From NCBI GenBank assembly GCA_013043685.1, contig JABDNT010000021.1, positions 1 to 64,000 of the forward strand: a stretch of 64,000 bases of DNA. The letters are read 5' to 3'. A model generated the notes under the pieces. The model ran no database searches. It saw only the letters and a list, made by a program, of their open reading frames with translations, and had not been told where the DNA came from. The DNA is from Flavobacteriaceae bacterium. Lineage in GTDB: Bacteria; Bacteroidota; Bacteroidia; Flavobacteriales; Flavobacteriaceae. Below are positions 45,015 to 54,258 of the stretch, piece after piece. Positions within the stretch are counted from its first letter, which is position 1. Each line of letters begins with the position of its first letter. The position numbers and the translations under genes were made by a program.

Positions 45015-46925
45015 TTATTTCTTCTTCCCCTCCATTTTGTCTTTAATTTCCTGAAGCTTCGCATTTGCGTCTCCTAAAGTAGGCTTAGCTTCTTCGGCTT
45101 GCCTGGCTGCTTTTTTAGCTGCCTGCTTCACGATCTTGGCTTCTTCTTCCTTGTGGATCGCCATATGCGATGCAACCACTTTCTTGAATTCTTTGTTGAA
45201 TTCTATGATCTGGAATTCGGCCTCTTCACCTTTTTTAACATCGGTTCCGTCTTCCTTAACCAGGTGGCGCTTTGGTACAAATGCGGTGATGTCTTCATTG
45301 AAATCAATCACTGCTCCTTTATCTACCATTTCGGTGATAGCGGCAGTGTGCTTGGTTCCAACAGCGAACTCATCTTCGTATTTATCCCATGGATTCTCAG
45401 TAGTTTGCTTATGTCCAAGACTAAGTTTACGTCCTTCAACATCCAGTTCAAGCACGATCACATCCAGGTTTTCACCAATATTAGTAAATTCACTTGGGTG
45501 CTTCACTTTCTTGGTCCAGCTAAGGTCACTGATGTATATAAGTCCGTCGATCCCTTCTTCCAATTCAACAAAAACACCGAAGTTCGTGAAATTACGAACG
45601 ATACCGGTATGCTTGCTTCCTACAGGATACTTCGTCGTGATATCTGTCCATGGGTCTGGTGTTAATTGTTTAATACCAAGACTCATTTTTCTTTCTTCAC
45701 GATCCAGGGTAAGGATCACAGCATCTACCTCATCGCCAACGTTCACAAAGTCCTGAGCGCTTCTAAGATGTGTAGACCATGACATTTCACTTACGTGTAT
45801 CAATCCTTCAACACCTTCGGCTACTTCGATAAACGCACCGTAGTCGGCAATAACCACTACTTTACCTTTTACCTGATCACCAACTTTCAATTCTTCACCA
45901 AGTGCATCCCACGGATGCGCATTAAGCTGTTTCAATCCAAGTTGGATACGGGTTTTGTCTTCATCGAAGTCAAGGATTACAACGTTTAATTTCTGATCCA
46001 GCTCAACGATCTCATTTGGATGATTGATACGAGACCATGAAAGGTCTGTAATATGAACAAGTCCGTCAACACCTCCAAGATCAACAAATACACCGTACGA
46101 AGTGATGTTCTTCACAATTCCTTCGAGTACCTGCCCTTTTTCAAGCTGCGCGATAATTTCTTTCTTTTGTTCTTCGATATCGGCTTCGATAAGAGCTTTG
46201 TGTGAAACCACCACGTTCTTAAACTCGTGGTTGATCTTCACTACTTTGAACTCCATGGTCTTTCCAACATAGATATCGTAATCGCGAATTGGTTTCACAT
46301 CGATCTGCGATCCGGGAAGGAAGGCTTCGATACCAAATACGTCAACGATCATACCTCCTTTAGTTCTGCACTTCACATAACCATTTACGATGGTACCATC
46401 ATCATGAGCCGCGTTAACACGATCCCACGCCTTGATAGTTCTTGCCTTTCTGTGTGAAAGTATTAATTGTCCGGTGCTGTCTTCACGCACATCGATCAAT
46501 ACTTCAACCTTATCTCCTACTTTAAGATCCGGATTATAACGGAACTCATTAAGAGAAACCACACCTTCACTTTTAGCGTTGATATCAATAATAGCATCAC
46601 GATCGGTAATGTGGATCACTTCTCCTTCCACCACCTCATCGTCTAAGGTATCTACAAAATTCGCGGCAACCAGTTTCTCGAATTCTTCAAGTTTACCATC
46701 GTCGATAGGATCGATACCTTCTTCGTAGTTGTGCCAGTTAAAATCTTTTAGGAATTTTTCAGGATTGCTTTCTTTAAGAGATACTTCCTGTTTTGGTTGC
46801 TCCACTACCGCTTCTTCGGTAGCTTCAGCTTTTTTCGCCTTTGCTTTGGTAGCTTTGGCCTTTGATGCCTCTGCTTTGGTAGCTTTGGCCTTTGTTTCTT
46901 TTTTAGCTTCTGCTTTTTCAGCCAT
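45015..46925 (-). CDS. rpsA: 30S ribosomal protein S1
   Basis: S1 helps the ribosome bind mRNA, which matters in Bacteroidota because Shine-Dalgarno pairing is rare. The 636-residue protein has six S1 repeats, from about residue 100 to 585; repeats 3-5 are the most canonical (for example ITSYGVFVDLGGVDGLVHIT). The N-terminus carries about 45 residues of Lys/Ala/Thr-rich low-complexity sequence (KAEAKKETKAKATKAEASKA) built from imperfect repeats, and the C-terminus is also Lys/Ala-rich. ATG at 46925 is preferred over TTG at 46931. A strong predicted promoter lies about 160 bases upstream. Confidence 0.95.
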   Translation of the reverse strand: MAEKAEAKKETKAKATKAEASKAKATKAKAKKAEATEEAVVEQPKQEVSLKESNPEKFLKDFNWHNYEEGIDPIDDGKLEEFEKLVAANFVDTLDDEVVEGEVIHITDRDAIIDINAKSEGVVSLNEFRYNPDLKVGDKVEVLIDVREDSTGQLILSHRKARTIKAWDRVNAAHDDGTIVNGYVKCRTKGGMIVDVFGIEAFLPGSQIDVKPIRDYDIYVGKTMEFKVVKINHEFKNVVVSHKALIEADIEEQKKEIIAQLEKGQVLEGIVKNITSYGVFVDLGGVDGLVHITDLSWSRINHPNEIVELDQKLNVVILDFDEDKTRIQLGLKQLNAHPWDALGEELKVGDQVKGKVVVIADYGAFIEVAEGVEGLIHVSEMSWSTHLRSAQDFVNVGDEVDAVILTLDREERKMSLGIKQLTPDPWTDITTKYPVGSKHTGIVRNFTNFGVFVELEEGIDGLIYISDLSWTKKVKHPSEFTNIGENLDVIVLELDVEGRKLSLGHKQTTENPWDKYEDEFAVGTKHTAAITEMVDKGAVIDFNEDITAFVPKRHLVKEDGTDVKKGEEAEFQIIEFNKEFKKVVASHMAIHKEEEAKIVKQAAKKAARQAEEAKPTLGDANAKLQEIKDKMEGKKK

Positions 46926-47082
46926 TTTCAATAGAAGTTCTTTGCGTGGTCGAGTAGTCTAACCAACCAAAAAACTGTTTTGTATTCTGTGTTGTTGCAA
47001 GTTAGTAACCGGTGATCCCACAGAAGGGTTGTGTTTGTTTTAAAATTTCCCTCTTGTACTTGCTTAACCGTCAAAAGGACGG
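46926..47082 (-). promoter_or_regulatory. rpsA 5' leader of about 150 bases
   Basis: From the predicted promoter to the rpsA start there is no gene. On the minus strand it begins with a small hairpin (CCGTC-CTTTT-GACGG, plus 47068-47082) and contains an inverted pair GCAAGT/ACTTGC about 60 bases apart. S1 controls its own synthesis in E. coli through its leader, so autoregulation here is plausible but unproven. An 84-codon minus frame across it is rejected. Confidence 0.4.
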
Positions 47083-47113
47083 CAAAAATAGTGTTTTTGT
47101 TTTGATAATCAAA
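47083..47113 (-). promoter_or_regulatory. Predicted rpsA promoter, exact consensus
   Basis: On the minus strand TTTG (47110-47113), a 19-base spacer and TATTTTTG (47083-47090) match the Bacteroidota consensus exactly. Confidence 0.7.
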
Positions 47114-47314
47114 GGGTTTTGACGCTCTTTTAAACGCATACCGGTTTTCGAAATAAAATTTCATTTTAATTGCTTTCACCAATTATTTCGCACTGTCTGG
47201 TCATCAAAAAAACGTCTGAAAGGAAAGAATTTTAATATTTTATCTCTTTCTGATAACTAAGGATATTTAGGCTAAACATACATTATAGTTGACCTTACCA
47301 CCCTATTCCGAGCC

Positions 47315-47340
47315 TAAAATGTGTTAAAATGTGTTAAAAT
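47315..47340 (+). repeat. Tandem 10-base repeat upstream of the small-ORF cluster
   Basis: GTGTTAAAAT occurs twice in a row (47321-47340), preceded by a partial copy (TAAAAT). It lies just upstream of the predicted promoter and could be an operator. The stretch 47114-47314 shows nothing else. Confidence 0.5.
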
Positions 47341-47345
47341 AGTAC

Positions 47346-47375
47346 TTTGTATTGCATAGTACTGTAACATTTTTG
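47346..47375 (+). promoter_or_regulatory. Candidate promoter for the small-ORF cluster
   Basis: TTTG (47346-47349), an 18-base spacer and CATTTTTG (47368-47375), one base off the TAnnTTTG consensus. The first small ORF starts 77 bases downstream. Confidence 0.4.
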
Positions 47376-47452
47376 TTTCTACTTCGTCTACTTAGTACAT
47401 CAATCAAATAAAATCAATCAAAAAACGAACAATAACAATTAAAAACGAAACC

Positions 47453-47539
47453 ATGAGAACTTTAGATTCAAACACATTAACTGAAAAACCTAAAACAAGC
47501 TTAGGATTTACCTGGAACTCAAAAAGACGATTCAGATAA
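47453..47539 (+). CDS. 28-residue peptide, copy 1
   Basis: A short ORF missed by length cutoffs. The peptide starts MRTLDSNTLTEKPKTS and ends WNSKRRFR, with the strongly basic tail after a single Trp. The start is preceded by an A-rich stretch (AACGAAACC), the usual pattern for well-translated Bacteroidota genes. No signal peptide or cysteine. Evidence for coding comes from the comparison with copy 3. Function unknown. Confidence 0.7.
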   Translation: MRTLDSNTLTEKPKTSLGFTWNSKRRFR

Positions 47540-47577
47540 GTATTGCACTTAAAAACTAAATAAATAAAAACGAAACC

Positions 47578-47664
47578 ATGAGAACTTTAGATTCAAACAC
47601 ATTAACTGAAAAACCTAAAACAAGCTTAGGATTTACCTGGAACTCAAAGAGACGATTCAGATAA
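47578..47664 (+). CDS. 28-residue peptide, copy 2
   Basis: The same peptide as copy 1; the only coding difference is one synonymous AAA to AAG change in the Lys24 codon. The upstream AACGAAACC leader is identical as well. It lies 38 bases after the copy 1 stop, so both would be on one mRNA. Confidence 0.7.
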   Translation: MRTLDSNTLTEKPKTSLGFTWNSKRRFR

Positions 47665-47719
47665 GTATTGCACTTAAAAACTAAATAAATAAAAACTCAA
47701 TCAATAAAAAACGGACATC

Positions 47720-47806
47720 ATGAGAACTTTAGATTCAAACACACTTACAGAAAAGCCCAAAACAAGCATGGGATATGAATGGAACACCAAAAGACGTTAC
47801 AGATAA
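47720..47806 (+). CDS. 28-residue peptide, copy 3 (diverged)
   Basis: The first 16 residues are identical to copies 1 and 2 although codons 9, 10, 12 and 13 have changed synonymously. After that, positions 17, 19, 20, 23 and 27 are replaced (L to M, F to Y, T to E, S to T, F to Y) while Gly18, Trp21, Asn22 and the Lys-Arg-Arg run are kept. The tail reads WNTKRRYR. This pattern argues for selection on the peptide. Confidence 0.72.
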   Translation: MRTLDSNTLTEKPKTSMGYEWNTKRRYR

Positions 47807-47845
47807 AACGATTTTCCGACCTATAAAAACATAAAAACAGTAGTC

Positions 47846-47980
47846 ATGAATTTAGCACGAAACATCCATACGATCATGAAGCAGGAGGCGCAGCGCAAGG
47901 ACCTGTTTCAGCTTAAGAAAGCATATCTCGCCTGCGGGCGTAGTGATATGGTAATGCCGGGAAAGCCATACATCTCTTAA
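47846..47980 (+). CDS. 44-residue small protein downstream of the peptide cluster
   Basis: A 44-codon ORF, 39 bases after copy 3. It starts MNLARNIHTIMKQEAQRKDL, which would form a basic amphipathic helix, followed by KKAYLACGRSD with a single cysteine and a Pro/Gly-rich end (MPGKPYIS). It is GC-richer than the peptide ORFs. A terminator follows 41 bases later, so all four small ORFs appear to form one transcription unit. No family is recognised. Confidence 0.6.
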   Translation: MNLARNIHTIMKQEAQRKDLFQLKKAYLACGRSDMVMPGKPYIS

Positions 47981-48021
47981 ATACCGGACTTATTAGTTAG
48001 TTATTAGTTAAAGTTAGCTAC

Positions 48022-48055
48022 AAAAAAACCACTCTAAATAAGAGTGGTTTTTTTA
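48022..48055. terminator. Bidirectional terminator
   Basis: The stem AACCACTCT-AAATA-AGAGTGGTT has A and T runs on both sides. It ends the small-ORF unit on the plus strand and the lipoprotein gene on the minus strand. Confidence 0.85.
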
Positions 48056-48071
48056 TTATATCATATTTTCT

Positions 48072-48959
48072 TTAGTCCAATATGATTTCGCCATATCTTG
48101 TAACTACGCCATCCAGGCTGGACCAGAAAAATGTTCCTGAAGTAGCCGTATCACATAGTTGATAATTCATATAAGTTGATCCCATAGGGTCATAACTCAA
48201 ATTCCACTTGGTCATCCCGTTCGCAAACATTGTGGTTTGATAATCACTAATAATATATCCATTAACTCCGAAGGAATTCAGAGTGGGAACATAGTCATTA
48301 TTACCCAAACAAGCTGTTGCGTTAAAAGAATCGAATTCGAAGTCTTCATAATCCTCACCTGAAATCACTACTAAAACAGAGGTTATTCCCTCTCCGTTAT
48401 TTCCGTTCGGATTGGATACAGATCCATCAGCAATTAGACTCCACGTTCCCGAAAAGGCGGGATTTCCAGTTTCTGAAAAGGTTGCAGTTTCAACGCTCGC
48501 CATATTGCTTCGGCTTCTCACCACCTGAGCAAAATAATTTTCATTAAATAAAGAAAGTTCGCGCAACCTGGGCTGATTTATATCGCTAGTATCGAAAATA
48601 AAAGAACCGGCTGTGCCTTCGAACTCAAAAAACAAATATTCTGAAGATTGCAGTGTTTCACCTGGATTCAGCTCGAATGTAAGGTTCTCACCCGATACAA
48701 GTTCGATTAGTGCATTGTAATTACCGTCATTACCAATATTGATCCAAATTTTTCCTCTGGAATCAGTGGTTTCCGACAATACCGCACCAATGTACAATCC
48801 ATGCACAGTAGCATCATCGGTTAGTAAAGGTTGCTGAGTGTTGAGCAATAAAGCGCTGGAGGTTGTATCTATGTCGAAATTATCCTCCGTATCTTGAGTA
48901 CAGGACACCAATAATACGATGGCAAATACCAATACATAAGTAGATTTTAAGCGTTTCAT
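48072..48959 (-). CDS. Lipoprotein of unknown function
   Basis: A 295-residue lipoprotein with signal sequence and lipobox (VFAIVLLVSCTQD, Cys at about residue 20). The mature part is beta-rich, with many Asn, Ser, Thr and Gly residues and only two further cysteines. Acidic residues directly after the lipid Cys (TQDTEDNFD) resemble a surface-export signal of Bacteroidota lipoproteins. No domain is recognised. It is monocistronic. Confidence 0.75.
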   Translation of the reverse strand: MKRLKSTYVLVFAIVLLVSCTQDTEDNFDIDTTSSALLLNTQQPLLTDDATVHGLYIGAVLSETTDSRGKIWINIGNDGNYNALIELVSGENLTFELNPGETLQSSEYLFFEFEGTAGSFIFDTSDINQPRLRELSLFNENYFAQVVRSRSNMASVETATFSETGNPAFSGTWSLIADGSVSNPNGNNGEGITSVLVVISGEDYEDFEFDSFNATACLGNNDYVPTLNSFGVNGYIISDYQTTMFANGMTKWNLSYDPMGSTYMNYQLCDTATSGTFFWSSLDGVVTRYGEIILD

Positions 48960-49082
48960 TTGTAGGAATTTAGGGGCTATTTATGGGTCAAAAAAACGAC
49001 AAAATCAGATAAAAAGCAAATTTATCTGTTAAAAAAGAATATTCTTGTATTGGTTGTAGGTGTATTCGTACATTAAAAATAT

Positions 49083-49775
49083 CTATATTCTACCGGCTAT
49101 CCTGTCTTTTGCCAGTTGTAGAATTATATGAAACTGATCTTCTATATTGGTTTCAGTGTTATCAATTTCAATCGCGTCTTTAGCTTTAACCAGAGGAGAA
49201 TCCTCCCGATGCGTGTCTATATGATCGCGTTCCGTCACATTATCCAATACTTCCTGAAAAGTTATTGAATCCCCTCTCTCAAGCAATTCTTCATACCGGC
49301 GTTGGGCTCTCACCTTGGCGGAAGCATTCATAAATATCTTAAGTTCTGCATTCGGGAATACTACCGTACCGATATCCCGGCCGTCCATAACAACACCTTT
49401 GTTCTCCCCTATGGCATGCTGTAACTTAACGAGTTTACGCCTAACTTCAGGAACTGTCGCCACAGGGCTCACATGTTCTGAGACTTCCAGTGTGCGAATT
49501 TGTTTTTCAACATTTTCCCCATTGAGATGTATCTCGGATTTCCCTTCGGAATTCTTTCTGAATTCCAGTTCAATAGCCGATAACGTTTCAATTAACGCCT
49601 CTTTATTGAAATCTGTTTCAGAAATCAAGCCCTTCCGAAGTGCGAAGAGCGTCACGGCACGATACATAGCTCCTGAATCCACATACAAATAGTCCAGCCA
49701 ATCTGCCAATTGCCTGGCCACGGTACTTTTTCCGGTTGATGAATAGCCATCGATAGCTATGGTAATGGTTCGCAT
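49083..49775 (-). CDS. cmk: Cytidylate kinase
   Basis: Cmk phosphorylates CMP and dCMP. The 230-residue protein has the P-loop AIDGYSSTGKSTVARQLA, the CMP-binding VDSGAMYRAVTLFAL and the arginine-rich lid region VMDGRDIGTVVFPNAELKIF. It overlaps the porQ stop codon by one base, an arrangement I know from other flavobacteria. Confidence 0.94.
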   Translation of the reverse strand: MRTITIAIDGYSSTGKSTVARQLADWLDYLYVDSGAMYRAVTLFALRKGLISETDFNKEALIETLSAIELEFRKNSEGKSEIHLNGENVEKQIRTLEVSEHVSPVATVPEVRRKLVKLQHAIGENKGVVMDGRDIGTVVFPNAELKIFMNASAKVRAQRRYEELLERGDSITFQEVLDNVTERDHIDTHREDSPLVKAKDAIEIDNTETNIEDQFHIILQLAKDRIAGRI

Positions 49776-50794
49776 TACTGAAGATTAATATTAAGTCCGA
49801 AGTTACTCGTAGAGGCCGCTGTACTGTATTTAGCATATGAATAACTTAATGTAAGCTTATTGAGCCTAAGTGAAAATCCTGCGCTAAGTCCTGCAAACGC
49901 ACGTCTTTCCAGAATTCGCAACTCCTCTGCCCTACGCAGATTATACCCTAATCTTATATTGAATCCACCTTTCGGAAAGAGCTCAATACCCAGTATAGTA
50001 TGTCGCAACGCATTATCGATAAAGTTAATATTTTCTTCCTGGACATTACCCTCAAGATCTTCTATTTCACGGTTTGGGTTGGAGAATGCCACATTCCAGC
50101 GTTGCATATTTTCAAAGGTGACATGCCAGCGGATAGGAATATTTTGCAGTGTTTGAGAAATACCGAAGATTAACTCAAAAGGAAGCGGCTCATATACCGT
50201 GTCATAAGGTGTGAATTGCGTTCCAATATTACGTGCAACACCAGTGATATGCAGATCCCAGTCCTCATATACATACATAACTCCTATGTCTATGGCCCCA
50301 CCAAAGGAGGAATACTGTTCCAGGGTGGAAGAGATCAATTTAAGATTGGCGCCCACATGAAAATTGGTAAAAGCGATATTGCGAGCGTGTCCTACCGATA
50401 ATGCCACTTCTCCCCCTGTAAAGCTGCTAGTTGGATTGCCAAATTCGTCATAACCGTCAAATTGCCCGTAATTGATGTAAGTAACTCCCGCATGCAAAAC
50501 TTGTGTCCTGCGATCCCACATATAAGCATAAGCCGCCGTTCCGTAATTAATATCACCAATGTAATTAGTATAGTTCAGTGATAGCTGATTGTCCATGGCA
50601 GGATTGATACTTGCCGGATTAAAAAGGGCTTGAGTAACATCGTAGTCGTAATTGGTAACGGTTTTACCGCCAAGAGCTGCCTGACGGGGTGAATTCACAA
50701 GGTTAAGGAACTGATACGTAGCGCGGCCGCCCACCTGAGCCAATGTTGAAACCGATAAAAGTAAAGCTAGTACGTAGAAAACCTTATGGTGCAT
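49775..50794 (-). CDS. porQ: Type IX secretion system protein PorQ
   Basis: A 339-residue outer-membrane beta-barrel-like protein of the PorP/PorV superfamily, with signal peptide (FYVLALLLSVSTLAQ) and the family start GGRATYQFLNLVNSPRQAAL. PorQ works with the PorU sortase machinery in the type IX system. Adjacency to cmk supports the call. Two T9SS cargo proteins in the window (41234, 51029) fit with this. Confidence 0.9.
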   Translation of the reverse strand: MHHKVFYVLALLLSVSTLAQVGGRATYQFLNLVNSPRQAALGGKTVTNYDYDVTQALFNPASINPAMDNQLSLNYTNYIGDINYGTAAYAYMWDRRTQVLHAGVTYINYGQFDGYDEFGNPTSSFTGGEVALSVGHARNIAFTNFHVGANLKLISSTLEQYSSFGGAIDIGVMYVYEDWDLHITGVARNIGTQFTPYDTVYEPLPFELIFGISQTLQNIPIRWHVTFENMQRWNVAFSNPNREIEDLEGNVQEENINFIDNALRHTILGIELFPKGGFNIRLGYNLRRAEELRILERRAFAGLSAGFSLRLNKLTLSYSYAKYSTAASTSNFGLNINLQ

Positions 50795-51028
50795 GGAGCG
50801 TGAGATTCTTTTCCCTGAAAACTAAAACGAATGCAAGTATAATTTATTTTTAGCGGAGGACGAAATGATTGAAATCTAAATATTCTTAAAACTATTGATT
50901 ATATCTTGCGTTATGTCGAATATGTTAAAAATGGTCTTGATTTATAAATTGAGAGTTTTCCTTATAAATGTTTACACATTCGGTTTTTTAAATGTTTACT
51001 TTTAAGAATACATCAAAATGAAGGAATT

Positions 51029-51781
51029 ATGAAAGCTCTAATGGTATTAATGGCATTATTTTTTGCTGCTACATCCATAGCACAGGACCCCGATCCTGAC
51101 ATTTTCAATCAAAACTGGTATTTATACGAAATCTATGACAGTGACCAGAATGAGTATTTCTATATTGAAGGATATCAACCCTACGGTGGGGAACCTATGA
51201 TCCCACAAATTTCGCCATATGTGTTCATCGACGAAGCACTTAATTTTAATGGCCTTGGAATCTGCAACACTTTCGAAGGGGTTTTGGAGTATGATATGTC
51301 TATTAATAGTTTTCGGACAGCTTCAGTCACCCTGACTACTGATAGCTGCGGAGCATTTGAAGATATGGATGAACCCTACATCATTGGCCCTTTTGGTTTT
51401 GTAGATCCAGACCCCAATTTCTATACTATCATTGGCCCTCAAGTGACTGATGACTCGGACGGTTTTCAAACACTGACGTATGGAACCCAGCCGTTTATAG
51501 GTTACACCTATCGTAATACGCCGATCCTGGGTATAAATGAATTTATAGCCGATAACATCCAGATCTATCCAAATCCAGCTAAAAATAAGATTAACCTGGT
51601 CTTCGAGATCGGTAATTTAGAAGTTATATACTTACTCGATGTCAACGGAAGGGTCATTATAAAGGCATCACCTGATTTGGGATCCTATTCGATGGATATA
51701 TCTAATATAAAAAATGGTATGTATTTCCTAGAGGTCCACACAGACGATGGAAAAGTAAGACGGAAAATTCTGAAAAAGTAG
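51029..51781 (+). CDS. Secreted T9SS cargo protein with type A sorting domain
   Basis: A 250-residue protein with signal peptide (MKALMVLMALFFAATSIAQ), an N-terminal unknown domain of about 150 residues rich in Asp, Tyr and Pro, and a C-terminal sorting domain from about residue 175 (IQIYPNPAKNKINLVFEI to GMYFLEVHTDDGKVRRKIL). The N-terminal domain resembles small lipocalin/META-like beta domains (WYLYEIYDSDQNEYFYIEGY), but the match is weak. It converges with lon. Confidence 0.85.
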   Translation: MKALMVLMALFFAATSIAQDPDPDIFNQNWYLYEIYDSDQNEYFYIEGYQPYGGEPMIPQISPYVFIDEALNFNGLGICNTFEGVLEYDMSINSFRTASVTLTTDSCGAFEDMDEPYIIGPFGFVDPDPNFYTIIGPQVTDDSDGFQTLTYGTQPFIGYTYRNTPILGINEFIADNIQIYPNPAKNKINLVFEIGNLEVIYLLDVNGRVIIKASPDLGSYSMDISNIKNGMYFLEVHTDDGKVRRKILKK

Positions 51782-51794
51782 ATACAAAGTCCTG

Positions 51795-54245
51795 TCAGAG
51801 TTTTTTAGCATCCTTCACTTTTTGATTCGTGATCGCCACATCCAATACTTCATCCATGTCCTTTACATAATGGAATGTCAATCCTTTCAAATATTCGGGT
51901 TTTATCTCTTTGATATCAGTTCTGTTTCCCTCGCTTAACATTATCTCTTTGATCCGTGCTCGTTTTGCAGCTAATATTTTCTCTTTGATACCTCCTACTG
52001 GCAATACTTTACCGCGTAAAGTAATTTCACCGGTCATCGCAAGACTCTTCTTCACCTTTCTTTGTGTAAATAATGAAACCAGGGACGTAAGCATAGTGAC
52101 TCCTGCACTCGGACCATCTTTAGGCGTCGCTCCTTCGGGCACATGAATATGCACATTGTATTTACCGAAAATCAAAGGATCCAAACCTAACTTCTCTGCA
52201 TTGGACTTGATAAATTCCAAAGCGATTGTAGCAGATTCTTTCATCACCTTTCCAAGGTTTCCTGTCATAGTAAGCTGTCCTTTCCCTTTCGAAAGAATAG
52301 ATTCCACAAACAATATATCTCCTCCCACACGTGTCCAGGCTAAACCAGTAACCACTCCGGCCACTTCATTATTCTCGTATTTGTCGCGTTCAAGTCGCGG
52401 TGCTCCTAGCACCTCCACGATCATTGCATTGGTCACTTTCGGGTTATATTCCTCTTCCATAGCGATCTTCATGGCTGCATGACGCACCATCTTAGCTACC
52501 TGTTTCTCCAGGCCACGAACCCCACTTTCCCGGGTATATCCCTCAACAATCTTTTCCAGTAGTGGTTTTGCTATTTTAAGATGTTCTGGTGTTAATCCAT
52601 GCTCCTTTAATTGCTTCGGAAGTAAATGTTTCTTTGCGATCTCAACCTTCTCTTCGATGGTATAACCAGATACATTGATGATCTCCATTCGATCCCGCAA
52701 AGCTGGCTGTATCGTACTAAGGCTGTTGGATGTGGCTATGAACATGACCTTAGATAGATCGTAGCCTAATTCGAGGAAATTATCGTAAAACGAACTATTT
52801 TGTTCGGGATCCAACACCTCCAGCATAGCCGAAGACGGATCACCCTGATGCCCCATGGACAATTTATCGATTTCATCGAGCACGAATACGGGATTGGATG
52901 TTCCCGCCTTCTTGATGCTTTGAACAATTCGTCCGGGCATGGCTCCAATATACGTTTTACGATGCCCTCTAATTTCTGCTTCATCACGTAAACCACCCAG
53001 TGACATGCGAACATATTCTCTACCTAAAGCTTCCGCTACAGATTTCCCAAGCGATGTTTTACCAACTCCAGGAGGACCATAAAGACACAGAATAGGCGAC
53101 TTCATATCGTTTCTCAGTTTCAGAACCGCCAGGTATTCAATAATACGTTTCTTAACATCCTCCAAACCGGAATGATCCCTGTCCAGTATCTTCCGGGCTC
53201 TTTTAAGGTCGAACTGGTCCTTGCTGTACTCATTCCAGGGAAGATCCAGGATAAGTTCCAGATAGTTTCGCTGAATGCTGTATTCCGCTACTTGTGGATT
53301 CATACGCTGCATCTTAGCCAGTTCTTTGTTAAAATGCTCTCCTACGTCTTCATTCCATTGCTTTGTCTTTCCTCGACTACGCATCTCCTCAATTTCAGCT
53401 TCCGTGGACGTGCCACCCAATTCTTCCTGAATGGTCTTCATTTGCTGATGAAGAAAATATTCGCGTTGTTGCTGACTAATATCACTTTCCACCTTCGATT
53501 GAATATCCTGGCGCAGGGAAAGCTTCTGAATCTCAATATTCATATAGCGAAGCGTTTCTAGCGCGCGCTCCTTTAGGTCGTTGATCTCCAGCAATTTTTG
53601 CTTCTCCTCTACTGAAATGTTCAAATTGGATGAGACGAAATTGATCAGGAAAGAAGTACTCTCAATATTTTTTATTGCAAATGCTGCTTCAGAGGGGATG
53701 TTCGGGCTGTCCTTGATGATCTCAAGTGCCATTTCTTTTATGGAATCAATGATCGCCTTAAATTCCTCATTGTCTTTTGCAGGCCGTGCCTCCTCAACTT
53801 CACTAATGGTCGCCGTCATGTAAGGATCGGTTGTGATGATTTCATTCACCTCAAACCTCTTTTTACCCTGGATAATCACTGTGGTATTCCCATCCGGCAT
53901 TTTCAGCACCCGCAATATCTGGGCTACGGTACCTACCCTGTTGATGTCATTTATTTCCGGTTCCTCTTTAGACTCTTCCTTTTGAGAAACCACTCCAATC
54001 ACTTTACTTCCCTTATTGGTCTCGTTTATCAACTTGATGGATTTATCACGGCCGGCAGTAATAGGAATAACTACCCCGGGGAAAAGAACTGTATTACGAA
54101 GTGGTAATATGGGTAACACCTGTGGAAGGTCCTCCTTATTCATTGCATCTTCGTCTTCGGGGGTCATTAATGGTATAAGATCCGCATCCTCCGTTAGGTC
54201 CTGGAATGACAAACTGTCTACTGAGGTTAATTTTGTTTTCGCCAT
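51795..54245 (-). CDS. lon: Lon protease
   Basis: The ATP-dependent serine protease Lon, 816 residues. It has an N-terminal substrate domain ([19 protein letters not shown]), AAA+ Walker [21 protein letters not shown], Walker [12 protein letters not shown], and the Ser-Lys protease domain with [12 protein letters not shown] and [19 protein letters not shown]. Length is normal for the family. An inverted repeat lies 14 bases before the start. Confidence 0.97.
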   Translation of the reverse strand: MAKTKLTSVDSLSFQDLTEDADLIPLMTPEDEDAMNKEDLPQVLPILPLRNTVLFPGVVIPITAGRDKSIKLINETNKGSKVIGVVSQKEESKEEPEINDINRVGTVAQILRVLKMPDGNTTVIIQGKKRFEVNEIITTDPYMTATISEVEEARPAKDNEEFKAIIDSIKEMALEIIKDSPNIPSEAAFAIKNIESTSFLINFVSSNLNISVEEKQKLLEINDLKERALETLRYMNIEIQKLSLRQDIQSKVESDISQQQREYFLHQQMKTIQEELGGTSTEAEIEEMRSRGKTKQWNEDVGEHFNKELAKMQRMNPQVAEYSIQRNYLELILDLPWNEYSKDQFDLKRARKILDRDHSGLEDVKKRIIEYLAVLKLRNDMKSPILCLYGPPGVGKTSLGKSVAEALGREYVRMSLGGLRDEAEIRGHRKTYIGAMPGRIVQSIKKAGTSNPVFVLDEIDKLSMGHQGDPSSAMLEVLDPEQNSSFYDNFLELGYDLSKVMFIATSNSLSTIQPALRDRMEIINVSGYTIEEKVEIAKKHLLPKQLKEHGLTPEHLKIAKPLLEKIVEGYTRESGVRGLEKQVAKMVRHAAMKIAMEEEYNPKVTNAMIVEVLGAPRLERDKYENNEVAGVVTGLAWTRVGGDILFVESILSKGKGQLTMTGNLGKVMKESATIALEFIKSNAEKLGLDPLIFGKYNVHIHVPEGATPKDGPSAGVTMLTSLVSLFTQRKVKKSLAMTGEITLRGKVLPVGGIKEKILAAKRARIKEIMLSEGNRTDIKEIKPEYLKGLTFHYVKDMDEVLDVAITNQKVKDAKKL

Positions 54246-54258
54246 ATATAAAACTAGG

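Larger units (their letters stand above)
47441..47696 (+). repeat. Tandem duplication, 125-base unit
   Basis: Two copies of a 125-base unit, each with one 28-codon ORF and an A-rich spacer. The ORFs differ by one synonymous base (AAA/AAG). A third, diverged copy of the ORF follows at 47720. The near-identity of the first two copies indicates a recent duplication or ongoing gene conversion. Confidence 0.9.

Noticed and set aside
45099-45756. Long plus-strand frames (188 and 206 codons) opposite rpsA
   Set aside because: They lie fully inside rpsA on the other strand and have no family motif; rpsA is certain.
46928-47182. 84-codon minus-strand frame upstream of rpsA
   Set aside because: It covers the exact-consensus rpsA promoter and leader, so it would start before its own promoter.
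47453-47806. Possible CRISPR array or non-coding satellite
   Set aside because: The repeats are whole ORFs with starts and stops, only three copies, no spacers of equal length and no cas genes. Synonymous divergence favours coding.
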